Shown here piece by piece: positions 33,114-43,434 of a stretch of DNA of 64,000 bases. Every line of letters begins with the position of its first letter. Position 1 is the stretch's first letter. The stretch comes from Torymus aiolomorphi (taxonomy: Eukaryota; Arthropoda; Insecta; Hymenoptera; Torymidae): NCBI GenBank assembly GCA_036365515.1, contig CM070875.1, positions 99,644,628 through 99,708,627 of the forward strand, written 5' to 3'. The translations under genes were made by a program, and so were the position numbers. The notes below the pieces were generated by a model that was not told the DNA's origin, ran no database searches, and saw nothing but the letters and a program-made list of their open reading frames with translations.

Positions 33114-33403
33114 CACGGAAAAAAGATCGGGGCTGCAGCTCTCTGGGCGCTTAGAGCGTAGCGCTCTCATGAGTTTGGGAATGCAGCGACCTCACCTCGG
33201 GCGCACTGCCGTCCCGAGTTGGGATTGCTGCTATCCCGATCACGTGTTCCCAACGCACGAGGCTGCTGTTGTCCCGAATTCGGGGCAGCAGCGCTCCCGA
33301 ATCGAGAGGGTTGCTTTCTCACTCGAAGTGTAGTAGAAATCCGCTCATTTGGTAATGCTCCTGTCTCTATAGAGAGCGCTGCAGTCCCGAAGTTCTTTCC
33401 GTG
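33114..33403. mobile_element. 290 bp GC-rich MITE inside the transposase relic
   Basis: Imperfect terminal inverted repeats of about 30 bp: left CACGGAAAAAAGATCGGGGC, right complement CACGGAAAGAACTTCGGGAC, both followed by CTGCAGC. Much higher GC than its surroundings, with many GGGA/TCCC and GCAGC phrases. Coding sense of the transposase stops at both edges. Target duplication unclear. Confidence 0.65.
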
Positions 33404-34128
33404 AGGAGTTTGACGTTTTGACGGTAAATTCACACACAGACGGAATGAGTACCAGTAGCACCAGCTAAAACGCAATATTGAGGACGACATTCGGCCAATT
33501 TAGTGAAACCAATTTTCAAATTCGGATACATTTCTTTATATTTTAAATATAATTCTCTAAGATTGTACAAAACAAGTCTTTTTTTAATGTAGCTCTTCGA
33601 TCCATCTACATTTTTTATAAATTTATTGTCTTTATAACCTGACATAATTCTATTGTTACCATCGTTTTCATAAAACAATTTTACTTGATTTAGAGTATCA
33701 CTTGATAATTTCTTGTTTCCTCTTTTGTCAACTAAAAGAGATTCATCATTATCTAATAATTACATTTAGTAGCCAGCCAACGAGAAGTATTTGAAAATTC
33801 AGCAACTTTACGAGTGCTCAAATTTTTCGGAAGTAATTGTATGAAGATCAATTTTTCTTTTTTTTGTCAAGTTTTTAACATTAAACAATTTTTTCGAATT
33901 GGAAATTATTTCAGAACAATCTTTTGTCGAAATTTCATTTTCGTCTTTGCTCTTGGCAATCAATTTTTTTCTGCAAGAGCCACATATTTTATCTTTATCT
34001 TTCAAAAACGAAAAACGAGCTTTCACCACTACTGAAACTAATCTTAGTTGAGGTGAATGCTTTGTTTCATCAAAAGGATTAAAACAATGATTGAAACCCA
34101 TAATAAGTAGAATGTTATCGACAAACAA
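33404..34128 (-). pseudogene. Unnamed DDE-like transposase, N-terminal fragment
   Basis: Minus strand from ATG 34128: MGFNHCFNPFDETKHSP, ARFSFLKDKDKICGSCRKKL (a Cys-containing, perhaps zinc-binding, N-terminus) and a Lys/Ser-rich stretch ending in a stop at about 33811. A shifted frame then gives FSNTSRWLATKCNY. A further frame (33678-33430) has NNRIMSGYKDNKFIKN, LRELYLKYKEMYPNLKIGFT and ECRPQYCVLAGATGTHSVCV, followed by TGA where relatives have Cys, then QNVKLL. The ATGTHSVC and HQN-like motifs are what I recognise of the family, which I know only as uncharacterised repeated proteins; no database name is claimed. Confidence 0.7.
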
Positions 34129-34317
34129 TTGTAATAATAATTTTATTAATTATTGTATTTCATGAGAAATATATTAAGGAAGATCACATTTTTCGTTGGA
34201 CACATTTTTCCTTGAAGTCGCTTTCTTGAGTATGGAAAGCAGATCTATTATGTAAGTCCCTCTAGTGGCGGGAAAACTGTTGAAAATTACACATGTCCGC
34301 GTGTAACGTAAACTGCG

Positions 34318-34440
34318 CTAGGGCAATACATCATTAACAATGCGTTGCAGCACGGAGGGTGCGCCTGACCGCACGCTGCTGCTTTTTCAATTTTATAAGT
34401 TATGAAGCCTTCGTTTCCCCAACTTGAAACTTTGAGACAA
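34318..34440 (-). repeat. Right arm remnant of the unnamed-transposase element
   Basis: Inverted counterpart of about 27670-27790; similarity stops abruptly near 34440. Confidence 0.65.
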
Positions 34441-34880
34441 TTTTTCCAGCTTTCTTAAAAAAAATCATCAATGTCTGTCGAATATTCAGATCTCTAGAGT
34501 GATTTGAACGAAAAGTCATTTTTGCCCCACTGTGTGCCTTGAGCCGTAGAAAAGATTTAACGAAATCTACAGACCTATTTATCTATATTGTAGAGCAGCA
34601 TCCGAGGGCCGCGGGAAAGATAACAACAATTAGTGCATTGGTAGGTATTTATACTGTATCATGGCGTCCGAGGGCCGCGGAAAAAAAATTAAAAAGAAAT
34701 GGTTTCGCGGAAGGGTATCTTGTCTGTTTTTATTTTATTATCTGCGTGCCTCATCGGTGGCGTGTTATAGCGTCTCGTCCTCATCTTGTGGTGCTTCTAC
34801 TATGTCCAGTGCTATTTTTGATAGTTCAAAGCTATGCATTCATGTCTATATGGTCGATACATGTGTGTTCTCCTTTTATT
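34441..34880. other. Short spacer with a duplicated GC-rich phrase
   Basis: TCCGAGGGCCGCGG occurs at about 34600 and 34668. May belong to the 3' end of the adjacent gypsy relic. No gene assigned. Confidence 0.4.
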
Positions 34881-35860
34881 CTTTCCACGCTGTTAGTCTC
34901 ATAGTTAACGTCTAGGATCTCACACGCCCTACGTATTCCTAGTCCGTTTTTCCTGTTTAGGCTTCTTCAGCATGTAAACCATTTTTTCTTCTCCGCAATC
35001 TCGTATATTTTAGGGCTGATCATAATAGAATTTCGATTTGTACTTAGCCTGCCTTAAATTCATTGCTGCTAAAATCCGTAGCTGGGCGAGCGATTGTGAT
35101 TTGTCGGCCATATATTCGTTGTATGTCAACAAGTGTTCCCTAGGCAGGAAACTAGATGATGTCCAGGATTTAGCAAAATACTATCTTATGTGGCGTTAGC
35201 CCGATCCTTCGTACACGGTGGTGTTGTAAACATGCTGTGCCAACGGTAGCAAACTATCCCAATCTGTACATTCTTTTAAGTATAATTTCAAATATTGGTA
35301 TGTGTTTGATGCATCCTCTAGATGCCACTGGTAGACTGCGGTGATAGGCCCTAGTTGAAACTGTATTAATTTTTAAAATCTGTGCGAACTCTTTTAATGT
35401 TCGGTTCATAAAATGAGGGTCCTGGTCTGATTATTAAGGTAACTGAGGATCCGAAATAACAGATCGGCTTCTCTGTTAAATCAGTGATAACTTCTGCCGT
35501 TGCCTGTCGCACGGGTAACCAGTAAGTATGCGATACTTACTGGAGTTGTCTTGAATTGTCAGTATGCATTGGTTCTCCGCCGACGTTGGTTCTTCAGGCC
35601 CATGATGTTAATGAATATTTTACTAAATGGCCTTGCCGGTATGTTGCTTATTATCATCGGAAGTTTCGTCTTAATTCGCACTAATTTTTGTGCTTGGCAA
35701 TCGGGATACCCCGTATAAACTATTACTCGTGAGCCAGTTTATTGTACGTCTTTGTTATGCAGTTATGTCCGCTTATGGCAAATTTATAATACTCTTTATT
35801 TAACCGGTATCTGTCTTCCACTCATGGCACCGGTAAGTTATGTTCAAAGAGGAATATATA
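34880..35860 (-). pseudogene. Ty3/gypsy-type integrase, strongly decayed
   Basis: Minus-strand remnants of an LTR retrotransposon integrase that would join cDNA to the chromosome. From about 35710 downward: CQAQKLVRIKTKLP and SKIFINIMGLKNQ (core start, with the first Asp apparently changed to Asn), a decayed middle, then QWHLEDASNTYQYLKLYLKE, LLPLAQHVYNTTVYEGSG, LTPHKIVF in a shifted frame, REHLLTYNEYMADKSQSLAQ and AKYKSKFYYDQ. A C-terminal part with YMLKKPKQEKRTRNT lies near 34960. Many stops and shifts; no open frame longer than a few dozen codons. No RT was recognised further upstream (to about 36.9 kb), so only the pol 3' end is seen. Confidence 0.72.
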
Positions 35861-36910
35861 GATATCCATTCCTTTGAAGACCTTATTTATCTGATCTATG
35901 AAGAAATTCCATTCTGACGTCGATAGCATCCCTAAATCTTTTATTAAACCTACTGATTTTATTTCAAATCTTAGTAACTGCTGTTTTAATTTTCATATGC
36001 AATTTTTATATCTAGGCGAATCGGTTAGTTATTAATATGGTCTTTAATAAATATATAAAAAATTCATTCAATTTTCTTTTCTTTCTTAAAATTATTTGGA
36101 TTCATCTGTAAATAAAAGAAACCATGAAAAACATGCATGCACAAATTTATATTGGATCAAGTTTAATTTTTGCGATTTTATGCAGTTCTAGAGCAGCGGG
36201 CGCAAAAGTATTTACAAAAGTATCTATCTAAAGATGCTTTTGCTCCCACTGGGCAAACAAGTATTTTTTTCCAGTCGGTCAAAAAAAAGTCACTTTAGGA
36301 CCTCTTTGTAGTCCGAAAAATGGAGAAAATCGTGCATGTGTTATAAAAAAAATAGTATGCACACCACGGGAGAAAATAAAGAATGCCTCAGACCGCATGT
36401 AAATTGTCACCCGAACCGAAGGCGAACTTTCGGGCCGCTAGGCAAAAAACTAATATGCATGTTTCTCGATTTCATGAGTCATTTAAAAATCTGGGCAGTA
36501 GGGCAATCGTGCCTATGCGTAAATCTTACCCTTATCCCTTTCAAATAAAAGAAAGTATTCAAACCAACTTATAGTCAAGTAAACGTAAGTGTATTCCAGT
36601 GAAAATCATAAGTAATATCTTAATTTTATACGAAGTTATAAGCATTTAGTATAAAAAAATGAAGTTCTAATCTTTTGTTTTATATAAAATGCTCAAAGAT
36701 TTATCTTAAATAATGCAACTGATCTTTAGTTTCACAAGATATATGTACTTGGCGTCTATAAATGTTACCTATACATAGTAGTTGAACACATACAAAGTGA
36801 TAAAAATGAATATTAATTAATTAAAATAATACTACGAGTCTCTTTTATATATGATATGCCAAACTGTGTACTATCTATAAGAACGCAATGAATAGTGCTA
36901 GTCCTCGTAA
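35861..36910. other. Unassigned AT-rich stretch
   Basis: No gene recognised. Small inverted phrases around 36197-36250 (GGGCGCAAAAG / CTTTTGCTCCC). Confidence 0.5.
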
Positions 36911-36914
36911 GTAT

Positions 36915-37076
36915 TTATCGAGTTGTGTATTTTATCCTCCGAGCCCCGCGAGTTGTGCTTTTTTTTATCAGCGTGGAGCGAGTTGTGGTTTTCTTTGTCC
37001 GCGTGGAGCGAGTTGTGCTTTTTTTCGTCCGTGCGCCGCGAGTTGTTCTACTTTTCGTCCGAGACTTTGAGCTGTG
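36915..37076 (+). repeat. Degenerate tandem repeat, ~36 bp unit, about five copies
   Basis: GCGAGTTGTG followed by a T-rich run and a CGTCCGNGTGGA-like tail recurs at about 36949, 36978, 37008 and 37039, with weaker copies at both ends. Confidence 0.8.
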
Positions 37077-37153
37077 CTACTATAGAAAAAAATGGATACT
37101 TTTCTCATCTTTCGATATTACGCTTGAAATACACAAATTTCTACTTAAATTTT

Positions 37154-37570
37154 CTAGATAAGGATTGAATAAAATATTATTTCACCTAGATCGATATTTA
37201 TAAGGATTTTCAAAAAGTTGACTCGAGTTTCTTCAGAAACTTTTTGTTTGCATGCTAATCTGCAGCCCGGTCCGCAAGTTCTTTTTAGCCTTCGAGCAGG
37301 AATGTATTTATTAGTCGTGGCAGAAATGTAGGCGTAACCCATGTTCACTGATTTTTTTTTAACATTTCTAGCCCACTTCTCTGGAAAACGCAATCTTTTC
37401 CGTGTTGGGTACTTTTTCGACGCAAATTTCCTTTTCCTATCACGATCAACTAATGTAGGTTGATTAATTGCAATTTCATTTTCGGAAAAAGTTACAGTTC
37501 CTTTCTTATCATTCAGTACTATCTGATTTTCATTTTCATCTGATATAGAGAAAACATCATTATTTTCCAT
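37154..37570 (-). pseudogene. N-terminal fragment of a second uncharacterised transposon-type protein
   Basis: A 138-residue frame from ATG 37570: an acidic start, then KKYPTRKRLRFPEKWARNVK, KKSVNMGYAYIS, KYIPARRLKRTCGPGCRLAC and KQKVSEETRVNFLK. I recognise this as the start of a repeated, uncharacterised arthropod protein type, with a basic RKR...W.RN..K block and a CxxxC...C metal-binding-like block, usually followed by an RNase H-fold nuclease. The remaining part is absent: the frame runs out at 37154 next to a minisatellite. It may be related to, or simply similar in layout to, the transposase at 28138-34128. Function is inference. Confidence 0.5.
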
Positions 37571-38744
37571 AATAGTACTGCTATCTGAGTCTGAACTATA
37601 ACGATCATTTTCGGGTTAATTTTTTGAATCATCATTAAGTTTATTTAACATAATATAATAATAGCATCACCTTGAATCTTATTTAAACTCTCCTCTGCAA
37701 TAAATAACTTGTTTTTTCTGCAATGCGTTCTATTGTAATTTCAAATTTCTGATCTGATAAAAGTGAACCCTCATTACTGTTTATAGTAATTGTCTTAAAT
37801 GAGTCGATGTTGCTGTAGTATTGAGAACTGTTATCAATTCTATAACCCCCAACATTCAGTAATGTAGTCTTCTCATTTATATTATTTAAATATTCACTTG
37901 CTCTACACGAATCTGTATAATAGTAGGTGATTAAAATTAGAAAGTATAAGGTTAATAACAATTGTACTTACAAATAGAACCGTGCATATCCATAAATAAC
38001 GTGACGAAAATAAATTGAAAGTATACATAAAAATTAAAGAACTCTAAAAAATAGTTAAATCATTACAAAATGTAGATTTTTTGTCTAAAGCTAATCGTCA
38101 GAATGCACGTTATTAGCTCTTAAAATTCACATATTTTGTTTATGATTTTGACAGCTTTCTTTAAATCGATATTCATTTATTAAATAGACTATGAAAACAT
38201 ATATAGTGAATGTAAAAAGAATGTTTAAGGCCGAACCCATCTCAATTCGAGCCGTTAGAGTATGTCGATTACTTTAATATTTCAGGTTATAATTCTACTC
38301 TAAAAATGAGTTGACACGTATTTTTTCATTTTTCGATTGCACCGAATCTACATTCGGTTTGCAAAATTTTTTACGAAACCCTAACTATTAAATTTTCTTT
38401 TTCAAGATCATCTTCAAACCTCTGCCATTTTACGAGTTTTTTAAGTTTTTGAGTAAGCTATACGGGATCTTACTCAGATTAGCGCCTTACATGATATTTG
38501 CATAAAAATAAAAAAATGCATAAGTTATGCAGTTTTTAGTAAAAAATGCAGCTTTTAGAAAAATGCATTTTTATCAAAAATCCCATTTTTTTTAATGAAT
38601 ATTTTTACTGGTGATAGGGAATATAAATACCTACGATCTCACTTATGTATAGTAGAATAATTTTTTTTACGACAAAAGTTTTGGTAAACATTTGAAACTA
38701 ATTTACGAGCTTTTTACTCGTGCTATTGCTTTTAACAAGCAAAA
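37571..38744. other. AT-rich stretch, no assigned gene
   Basis: A 92-codon minus-strand frame (37961-37683) begins with a hydrophobic LLTLYFLILITYYY stretch but resembles nothing I know. The rest is AT-rich. Confidence 0.4.
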
Positions 38745-38995
38745 TCATTGTTCGATTCCGTATGCATGCCTCTGTACCTTTTCCGTAGTGCTCGCATCCC
38801 CAGGCTATTTAGGGTTCTAATTTATATAACAAAAATCTGGGTTGCTACCGCCCGTTTGCGTGCTTCTGCACCTTCACCGTGCTCGCATCCCCAGGCTATT
38901 CGGGGTTTGAATATTTTCAATAAGAATCTTGCTTTCTGATGCCCGTCTATGTACCTCCGCCCCTTTTACTTGGAACTCACCTCCCTGTCCTGCTT
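38745..38995 (+). repeat. ~92 bp tandem repeat, nearly three copies
   Basis: GTATGCATGCCTCTGTACC, GTTTGCGTGCTTCTGCACC and GTCTATGTACCTCCGCCCC mark copies at 38760, 38854 and 38944; CTCGCATCCCCAGGCTATT occurs in the first two. Confidence 0.82.
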
Positions 38996-39214
38996 AAGAC
39001 TGGGTAATTCTACTACTTATTGTGTGCGTCTGTGCGTATAGATACTTTTCTACGCGAAGTTCGTTTCTCCGCCTATTTGAGTTTTGAGTAAAATGACAAA
39101 AAGATAACCAGATAGTACGAATAATCGAGTCAGCAGAAATTACGAATAATGGTTCGTGACAAATTGTTATTTTGGCGACGAAAGGACAAATCTCATTATC
39201 CTGTACTTTGCGCA

Positions 39215-39460
39215 TTTCTTAAGTTGGACTTGTAATGCACGGAGCGCTGAGTTAGAATCATACTGCATCGACTTTTTGAATTGTAATCATATTGCATTGT
39301 CGAGAGTTGGATTTGTAATGCACGGTGCATGGAGTTGGAATTATATTGCATGGAATTTCGAATTAGACATGTATTGCACTCTGTTTGAGATAGACGTCTA
39401 CTGCTCACGACTTTGAATTGGAATTGTATTGCGCTCGCTTATGAGTTAGAATTATGTGAA
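39215..39460 (+). repeat. Degenerate short tandem repeats (GAGTTGGAATTATATTGCAT-like)
   Basis: Variants of GAGTTRGAATYRTATTGC recur about every 30-36 bp. Confidence 0.7.
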
Positions 39461-39663
39461 TAGGAGCCGTCGAATTATACAATTGAGGAGTTCTCATTTC
39501 AAGTTTAGAGTCATTTTATCCATAGGATCATCTAAAACCTTGTGAACAGTGGTAAAACTTGTCTTGATCTTCTATTAATAATCTTTGATGTGGTGAACCT
39601 TTTTACTTTTCCTTGACTATTCTTTTTCACAGATAACATAACTTAAAAGAACGCCACTCATAT

Positions 39664-40195
39664 ACAGGGTGTTCGAAATGTTCAAAACCCCACTGATTTT
39701 GGAATCAACTACCTAAAAAAAAATTTATGACCCGCTAGATCGACAGGATTTTCGACGAGGATTCCAATGGTGACCTTGAATTTGACCTTGGCCGCTTCTG
39801 TCAAGGTCATTTGAAGCCAACTTTATTTTTTCAAATAAGAACCCCTAAATTTGACCTTGGATTCTAAAAGAGCACGAAATTTTACGTACGTATATGTACC
39901 TATGTCATGGATTAAAGTGACCTCCAAAAGTCATATAGAGGTCAACTAACATTTTGATTCAAAATGACTGACAAATCGTGTTTTTTGTAGAAACCTCTTT
40001 GATAGCCTTTGGAGCCAAACCGGCCCAACGTTACTGACCTTGACCCTGATCTCAAAATGTTATTTGACCTCTGTATAACCTTTGGAGGTCATTTTAACCG
40101 TTGACATGGGTACATATCCGTACGTAAAAGTTCGTCCTCTTTTAGAGTCCGAGATCAAAAATGGAGAAGTGCAGATCAAAATCGACGAGATTAAT
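39664..40195. mobile_element. Foldback MITE, right end truncated
   Basis: Left terminus ACAGGGTGTTCGAAATG, a type of end common in insect MITEs. Arms at about 39846-39990 and 40020-40165 are inverted copies (TTTACGTACGTATATGTACC against its complement). The matching right terminus is absent. Confidence 0.65.
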
Positions 40196-40730
40196 TTTAG
40201 TTGTAGTTGTATCGTCGTACGGATGTTCGGAACGACGTGTTGTAGTCGGTGGACAACATGGTTGAGCCGCTCCATTTTCTCCGGCTCTGACTGGTTGGCT
40301 GGTTGGACAAGTGGTTTCTGTTGTTGGTCGGAGTGGCTTGCTTGTCCTGCTGACTCCGTCAGTATACTGCGGTAACGTTCGCTGCATAATCCTTGGCGAA
40401 GGTGCACCACCCGATTATGAGATAGGAGGAAAGAGAATAAGAAGACGAATAACCGAAAACGAGACAGGTCTCGTGGGGGGAGGTCAAATAAAAATCATCG
40501 TTTATCTTCCACACAAAAGAAACAGACCTTTATTCTTTAATAAACTTCGGGGTTACTAAAGACCATCTACGAGAAGATGTCATAGCAAAGGCGACTCCCG
40601 AGCCTCAGGATGCATCCTGATTCATAGTCGGGATCGTGCCTGTTTAGCAGTGGGCAGCGCCCCCGCGTGGGCTCGTCGCGAAATTGAAATTGTAATTGTA
40701 ATTCATGTATAATAATAATAATTTTTTTTT
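40196..40730. other. Unassigned mixed-composition stretch
   Basis: GC-richer 40200-40400 then AATAAA-containing sequence near 40485-40545; a solo LTR is possible but not supported by a duplication. No gene seen. Confidence 0.4.
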
Positions 40731-41684
40731 TTTTTTTTTACGAGGGAAACAGTGAAATCTTGCATCAGTCCGGTAGACCAAGTGCTCCACTGGACCGCCT
40801 GGGCCGCATATCCATGCCTGCCCAGGAGACACCGCGCGAGGTTCCGCACTCCCGCGGTGCGTGGGATTCTTACCCACTAAAACACTAACCCTTCATACTC
40901 TTCGCACGGCTAGGCGTTCAATTGCCAGGGAGACGTCGATAATGGTCTCCCTGTAGCCCGGTCAACTGAAGGTTGACGTGGTACCTTGATTTAGTACCAC
41001 GAGGTCTAGCTGACTGGCCATATCCATAACCAGCCGGCCCCTACGGTCCGACCGAGCTTCCCCCCACTCCGGGGCTTTAGCATTGAAGTCCCCGGCGATA
41101 ATCAGCTCACCCTGCATCTCGGGATGCATCCTCCGGGATGCATCTTCCAGGCCCTCCAGCTTGGCCTGGATGTCGCTGATGGTCTGGTTTGGAGTGAGGT
41201 ATACGCTTATGTAGTGCGTTTGCTGGTGCCTCACCCAAACAAAACCGCAGTCGCCGCCATGACCCGCAATGTGGATATTCTGCGGGTCACGGTTCCAGAT
41301 GGCTGCGGTGCCCAGGTCATCGGCGAATCATCCTGGACCATCTCTGTTTCGATACTGTTCGCTGATTAGTACAATATCAGCGTTTTTCTCGAAACAGATC
41401 TGTTCCAGGAGGTCCTGAGCTGCCCTGCTCCTGTGCATATTGCCCTGCAGAACTACCGCCATTTTTTCTTGGCATTTGCAAGGCCCTCTCGAAAGGCCCC
41501 ACAGGCTCCTGATCCCGCTGCATGGTTGCGGGAGTCAGGTGTGTCCGCTTGTTCTGGACACAGGAAGCAACGCGGGGTGGCATTTCATCCTGCGACCATG
41601 TGGCCTTCCGCCCCACAGCGATAGCATCGCTTGCTGCGGTCGGGCCCTTTGCAGTCCGGGCTAAGATGGCCGAAGCCCAGACAT

Positions 41685-41688
<4 letters not shown>
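40731..41688 (-). pseudogene. R1-type non-LTR element: end of ORF1 and endonuclease start, internally deleted
   Basis: Minus strand. Near 41688-41580 lies the end of ORF1 with gag-like zinc knuckles (GFGHLSPDCKGPDRSKRCYR, then CGAEGH). ORF2 begins at about 41463 with NMHRSRAAQDLLEQICFEK and ADIVLISEQYRN, the apurinic-type endonuclease. RHQQTHYISVYLTPNQTISD and ELIIAGDFNAKAPEWGE follow (41234-41040), then RRGRLVMDMASQLDLVVLNQ, and, after a stop at about 40960, RETIIDVSLA. The RT is missing; the sequence goes to a 3' tail ending in a poly-A run (poly-T 40721-40739 on the plus strand) and ATT repeats. It therefore looks internally deleted as well as decayed. Confidence 0.82.

Positions 41689-41741
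<53 letters not shown>
41689..41741. repeat. (AAT)n microsatellite
   Basis: About 18 AAT units. It forms the 3' tail of the element at 41742-43434. Confidence 0.95.
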
Positions 41742-43434
41742 TTTTTTTCCGTGGAGTTGGAGAATGCATTAACGCACCGTAGGGGGAACATGCGGGTCCC
41801 AAGTCCCTGTGTGTGGGGCTCAGTCGCTCCAGACTTTTCGCCTACGCTTAGGTCGACGAGCCTGGAACGAGAATACCCACTAAACTCCTCCATCCATATA
41901 CTGGACATGTTTCTCCGCGCCGGCAGCCTATTCGGATTACTTCAGCACGGTGTCCCTAGTTCCGCTAAGGGAATGTTCCTACTTTTGCGTTGTCTGTCCA
42001 ACGTTTTGCGTGTGTAAGTCACCTTCGTTTAGTATGCTAGCTACATCTACCTCGGGCCCCTTATTCTAGTGTATTCTACAAGGTGTTCGTCGGCTTTTTT
42101 CTCTCGCAGTACTTTCTCTACGAAGTACGCGCATGCGTCCCAATTGTCTTTCTTCCTGGTCATCACGCTTACTATAGTGTCAGGTGTTAAGCACCCTGTC
42201 GTGTTTTCTAATTCGTATCGTTCGTCCGATCACCTATTACATGCAAAAAATGTGTGTTCCGCGTCATCGACAACCGCCTCACAGTACACGCATGCAGGGC
42301 TGCGTACTTTACCCATCTCGTGAAGATAGCCAAGGAAGAACCCGTGTCCTGTGAGGAACTGCGTTATGTAATAGTTAACTTCGCCATATTTGCGTTCAGT
42401 CCACGGCCGTATCTGCCCGATCAGTCTGCGTGTCAATCTCCCCTTTTGGCGCAGTCCCAGTCATGCTGCCACGCGTCCAATACTATATCTCTAGCTTCTT
42501 TGACCGCGTTGACTTTACCGATACGGTCCTTGTTGTCGTAAATTAATTTTCGTTGTTTTGCCATTAGCCTGAGGGGCATAACCCTCGCGATCACCAGCCC
42601 CGCTTCCTTCGTCACCGTTCGATACGAACATGCAATCCTAATCGCGCAGTGCCGTTGGACCGCCTCCGGTTTTGTCTGGTGGAACTCAACCTCTAAGGCT
42701 TCTGCCCACACCTCCGCTCCGTAGAGTAATCTTGAGCGTACGACAGACATAAGTAGTATTCGTCTACTTGGTTTGGGCCCGCCTACGTTCGCCATCAGCC
42801 AGCTCAGAGTCGCGGCCACCTTCGACGCTTTTTCGGATGCCTGCCTAATGTGCTCGTAAAAGCTTAGCTTGTTATCGAGCCACAACCCTAAGTACTTTAC
42901 CGCCTTCTTTGTCTCTATTGTGACATCTACGATTCTCACTGGTACAATAGTGTGTATCCTCTTTCGCGTACTACCTCGGATTTGTGGGTGGCGAGTTGCA
43001 GGCTGTGTTCCCGGAGCCAGTTAAGTATATGCCTCATTGCTACGTCTAGCTTTCTCTGAGCCTCTTCCAAGTCCTTTACAGTGATGACTAGCACGATGTC
43101 ATCAGCGTATCCTACAAGGCTAGCGCCTTCTGGTAGCCCCGTTAAGCGAAGTATTTCGTCATAATCTATATTCCAGATGTCTGGTCCTAGTACCGATATC
43201 TGCGCCGCGCCAGCTGTCACTACTTTAGTCCTGCGTCCCTCGGTTGTATCATAAAGCAATACTCGGTCGCTAAGGTAACTCTAAATCTATCTCTTAGTGT
43301 GTTGAAAGCATCTTCCCAACGCAACGAGTTAAACGCGTTCCTAACATCTAATGTTGCGGCTATGCAGGTCTTACGAGAGTAATGATTGCCCTGCTGTGCC
43401 TGTTCAGCTATGTCAACAACTGTCCTAACCAAAA
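41742..43434 (-). pseudogene. R1-type non-LTR element: reverse transcriptase 3' part
   Basis: Minus strand. Starts at 43434, right at the satellite border, with RTVVDIAEQAQQG and ATLDVRNAFNSLRWEDAF (RT palm). A frameshift near 43250 leads to GPDIWNIDYDEILRL and SLVGYADDIVLVIT, with the catalytic YADD intact, then EEAQRKLDVAMRHILNWLRE. Another shift near 42940 gives KAVKYLGLWLDNKLSFYEHI, LLMSVVRSRLLYGAEVWAEA and AVQRHCAIRIACSYRTV. The C-terminus (42436-42230) has FLTGHGFFLGYLHEMGK and CVYCEAVVDDAEHTFFAC, the CCHC-type knuckle of R1/R2-like ORF2. 3' UTR to 41742 then (AAT)n. The N-terminal half is absent because the copy is cut at the satellite array. Confidence 0.87.

Larger units (their letters stand above)
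27388..34440 (-). mobile_element. Long-TIR transposon with an unnamed DDE-like transposase, nested inserts
   Basis: The left arm (27388 to about 27790) resembles the foldback element's arm. Its inner part (27670-27790) has an inverted counterpart at about 34318-34440 (TATAAGTTATGAAGCCTTCG against CTTCATAAGTTATAAAATTG in complement), so the right arm is truncated at its outer side. Between them lies a minus-strand transposase relic (34128-28138) split by a Penelope-like dimer (28851-32920) and a MITE (33114-33403). Without those inserts the element would be about 2.7 kb. Confidence 0.7.

Noticed and set aside
34539..34915. Plus-strand frames of 84-121 codons
   Set aside because: No known motif; they partly overlap the minus-strand gypsy integrase relic.
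41377..42017. Frames with poly-Tyr, poly-Asn or poly-Leu
   Set aside because: Translations of the (AAT)n microsatellite.
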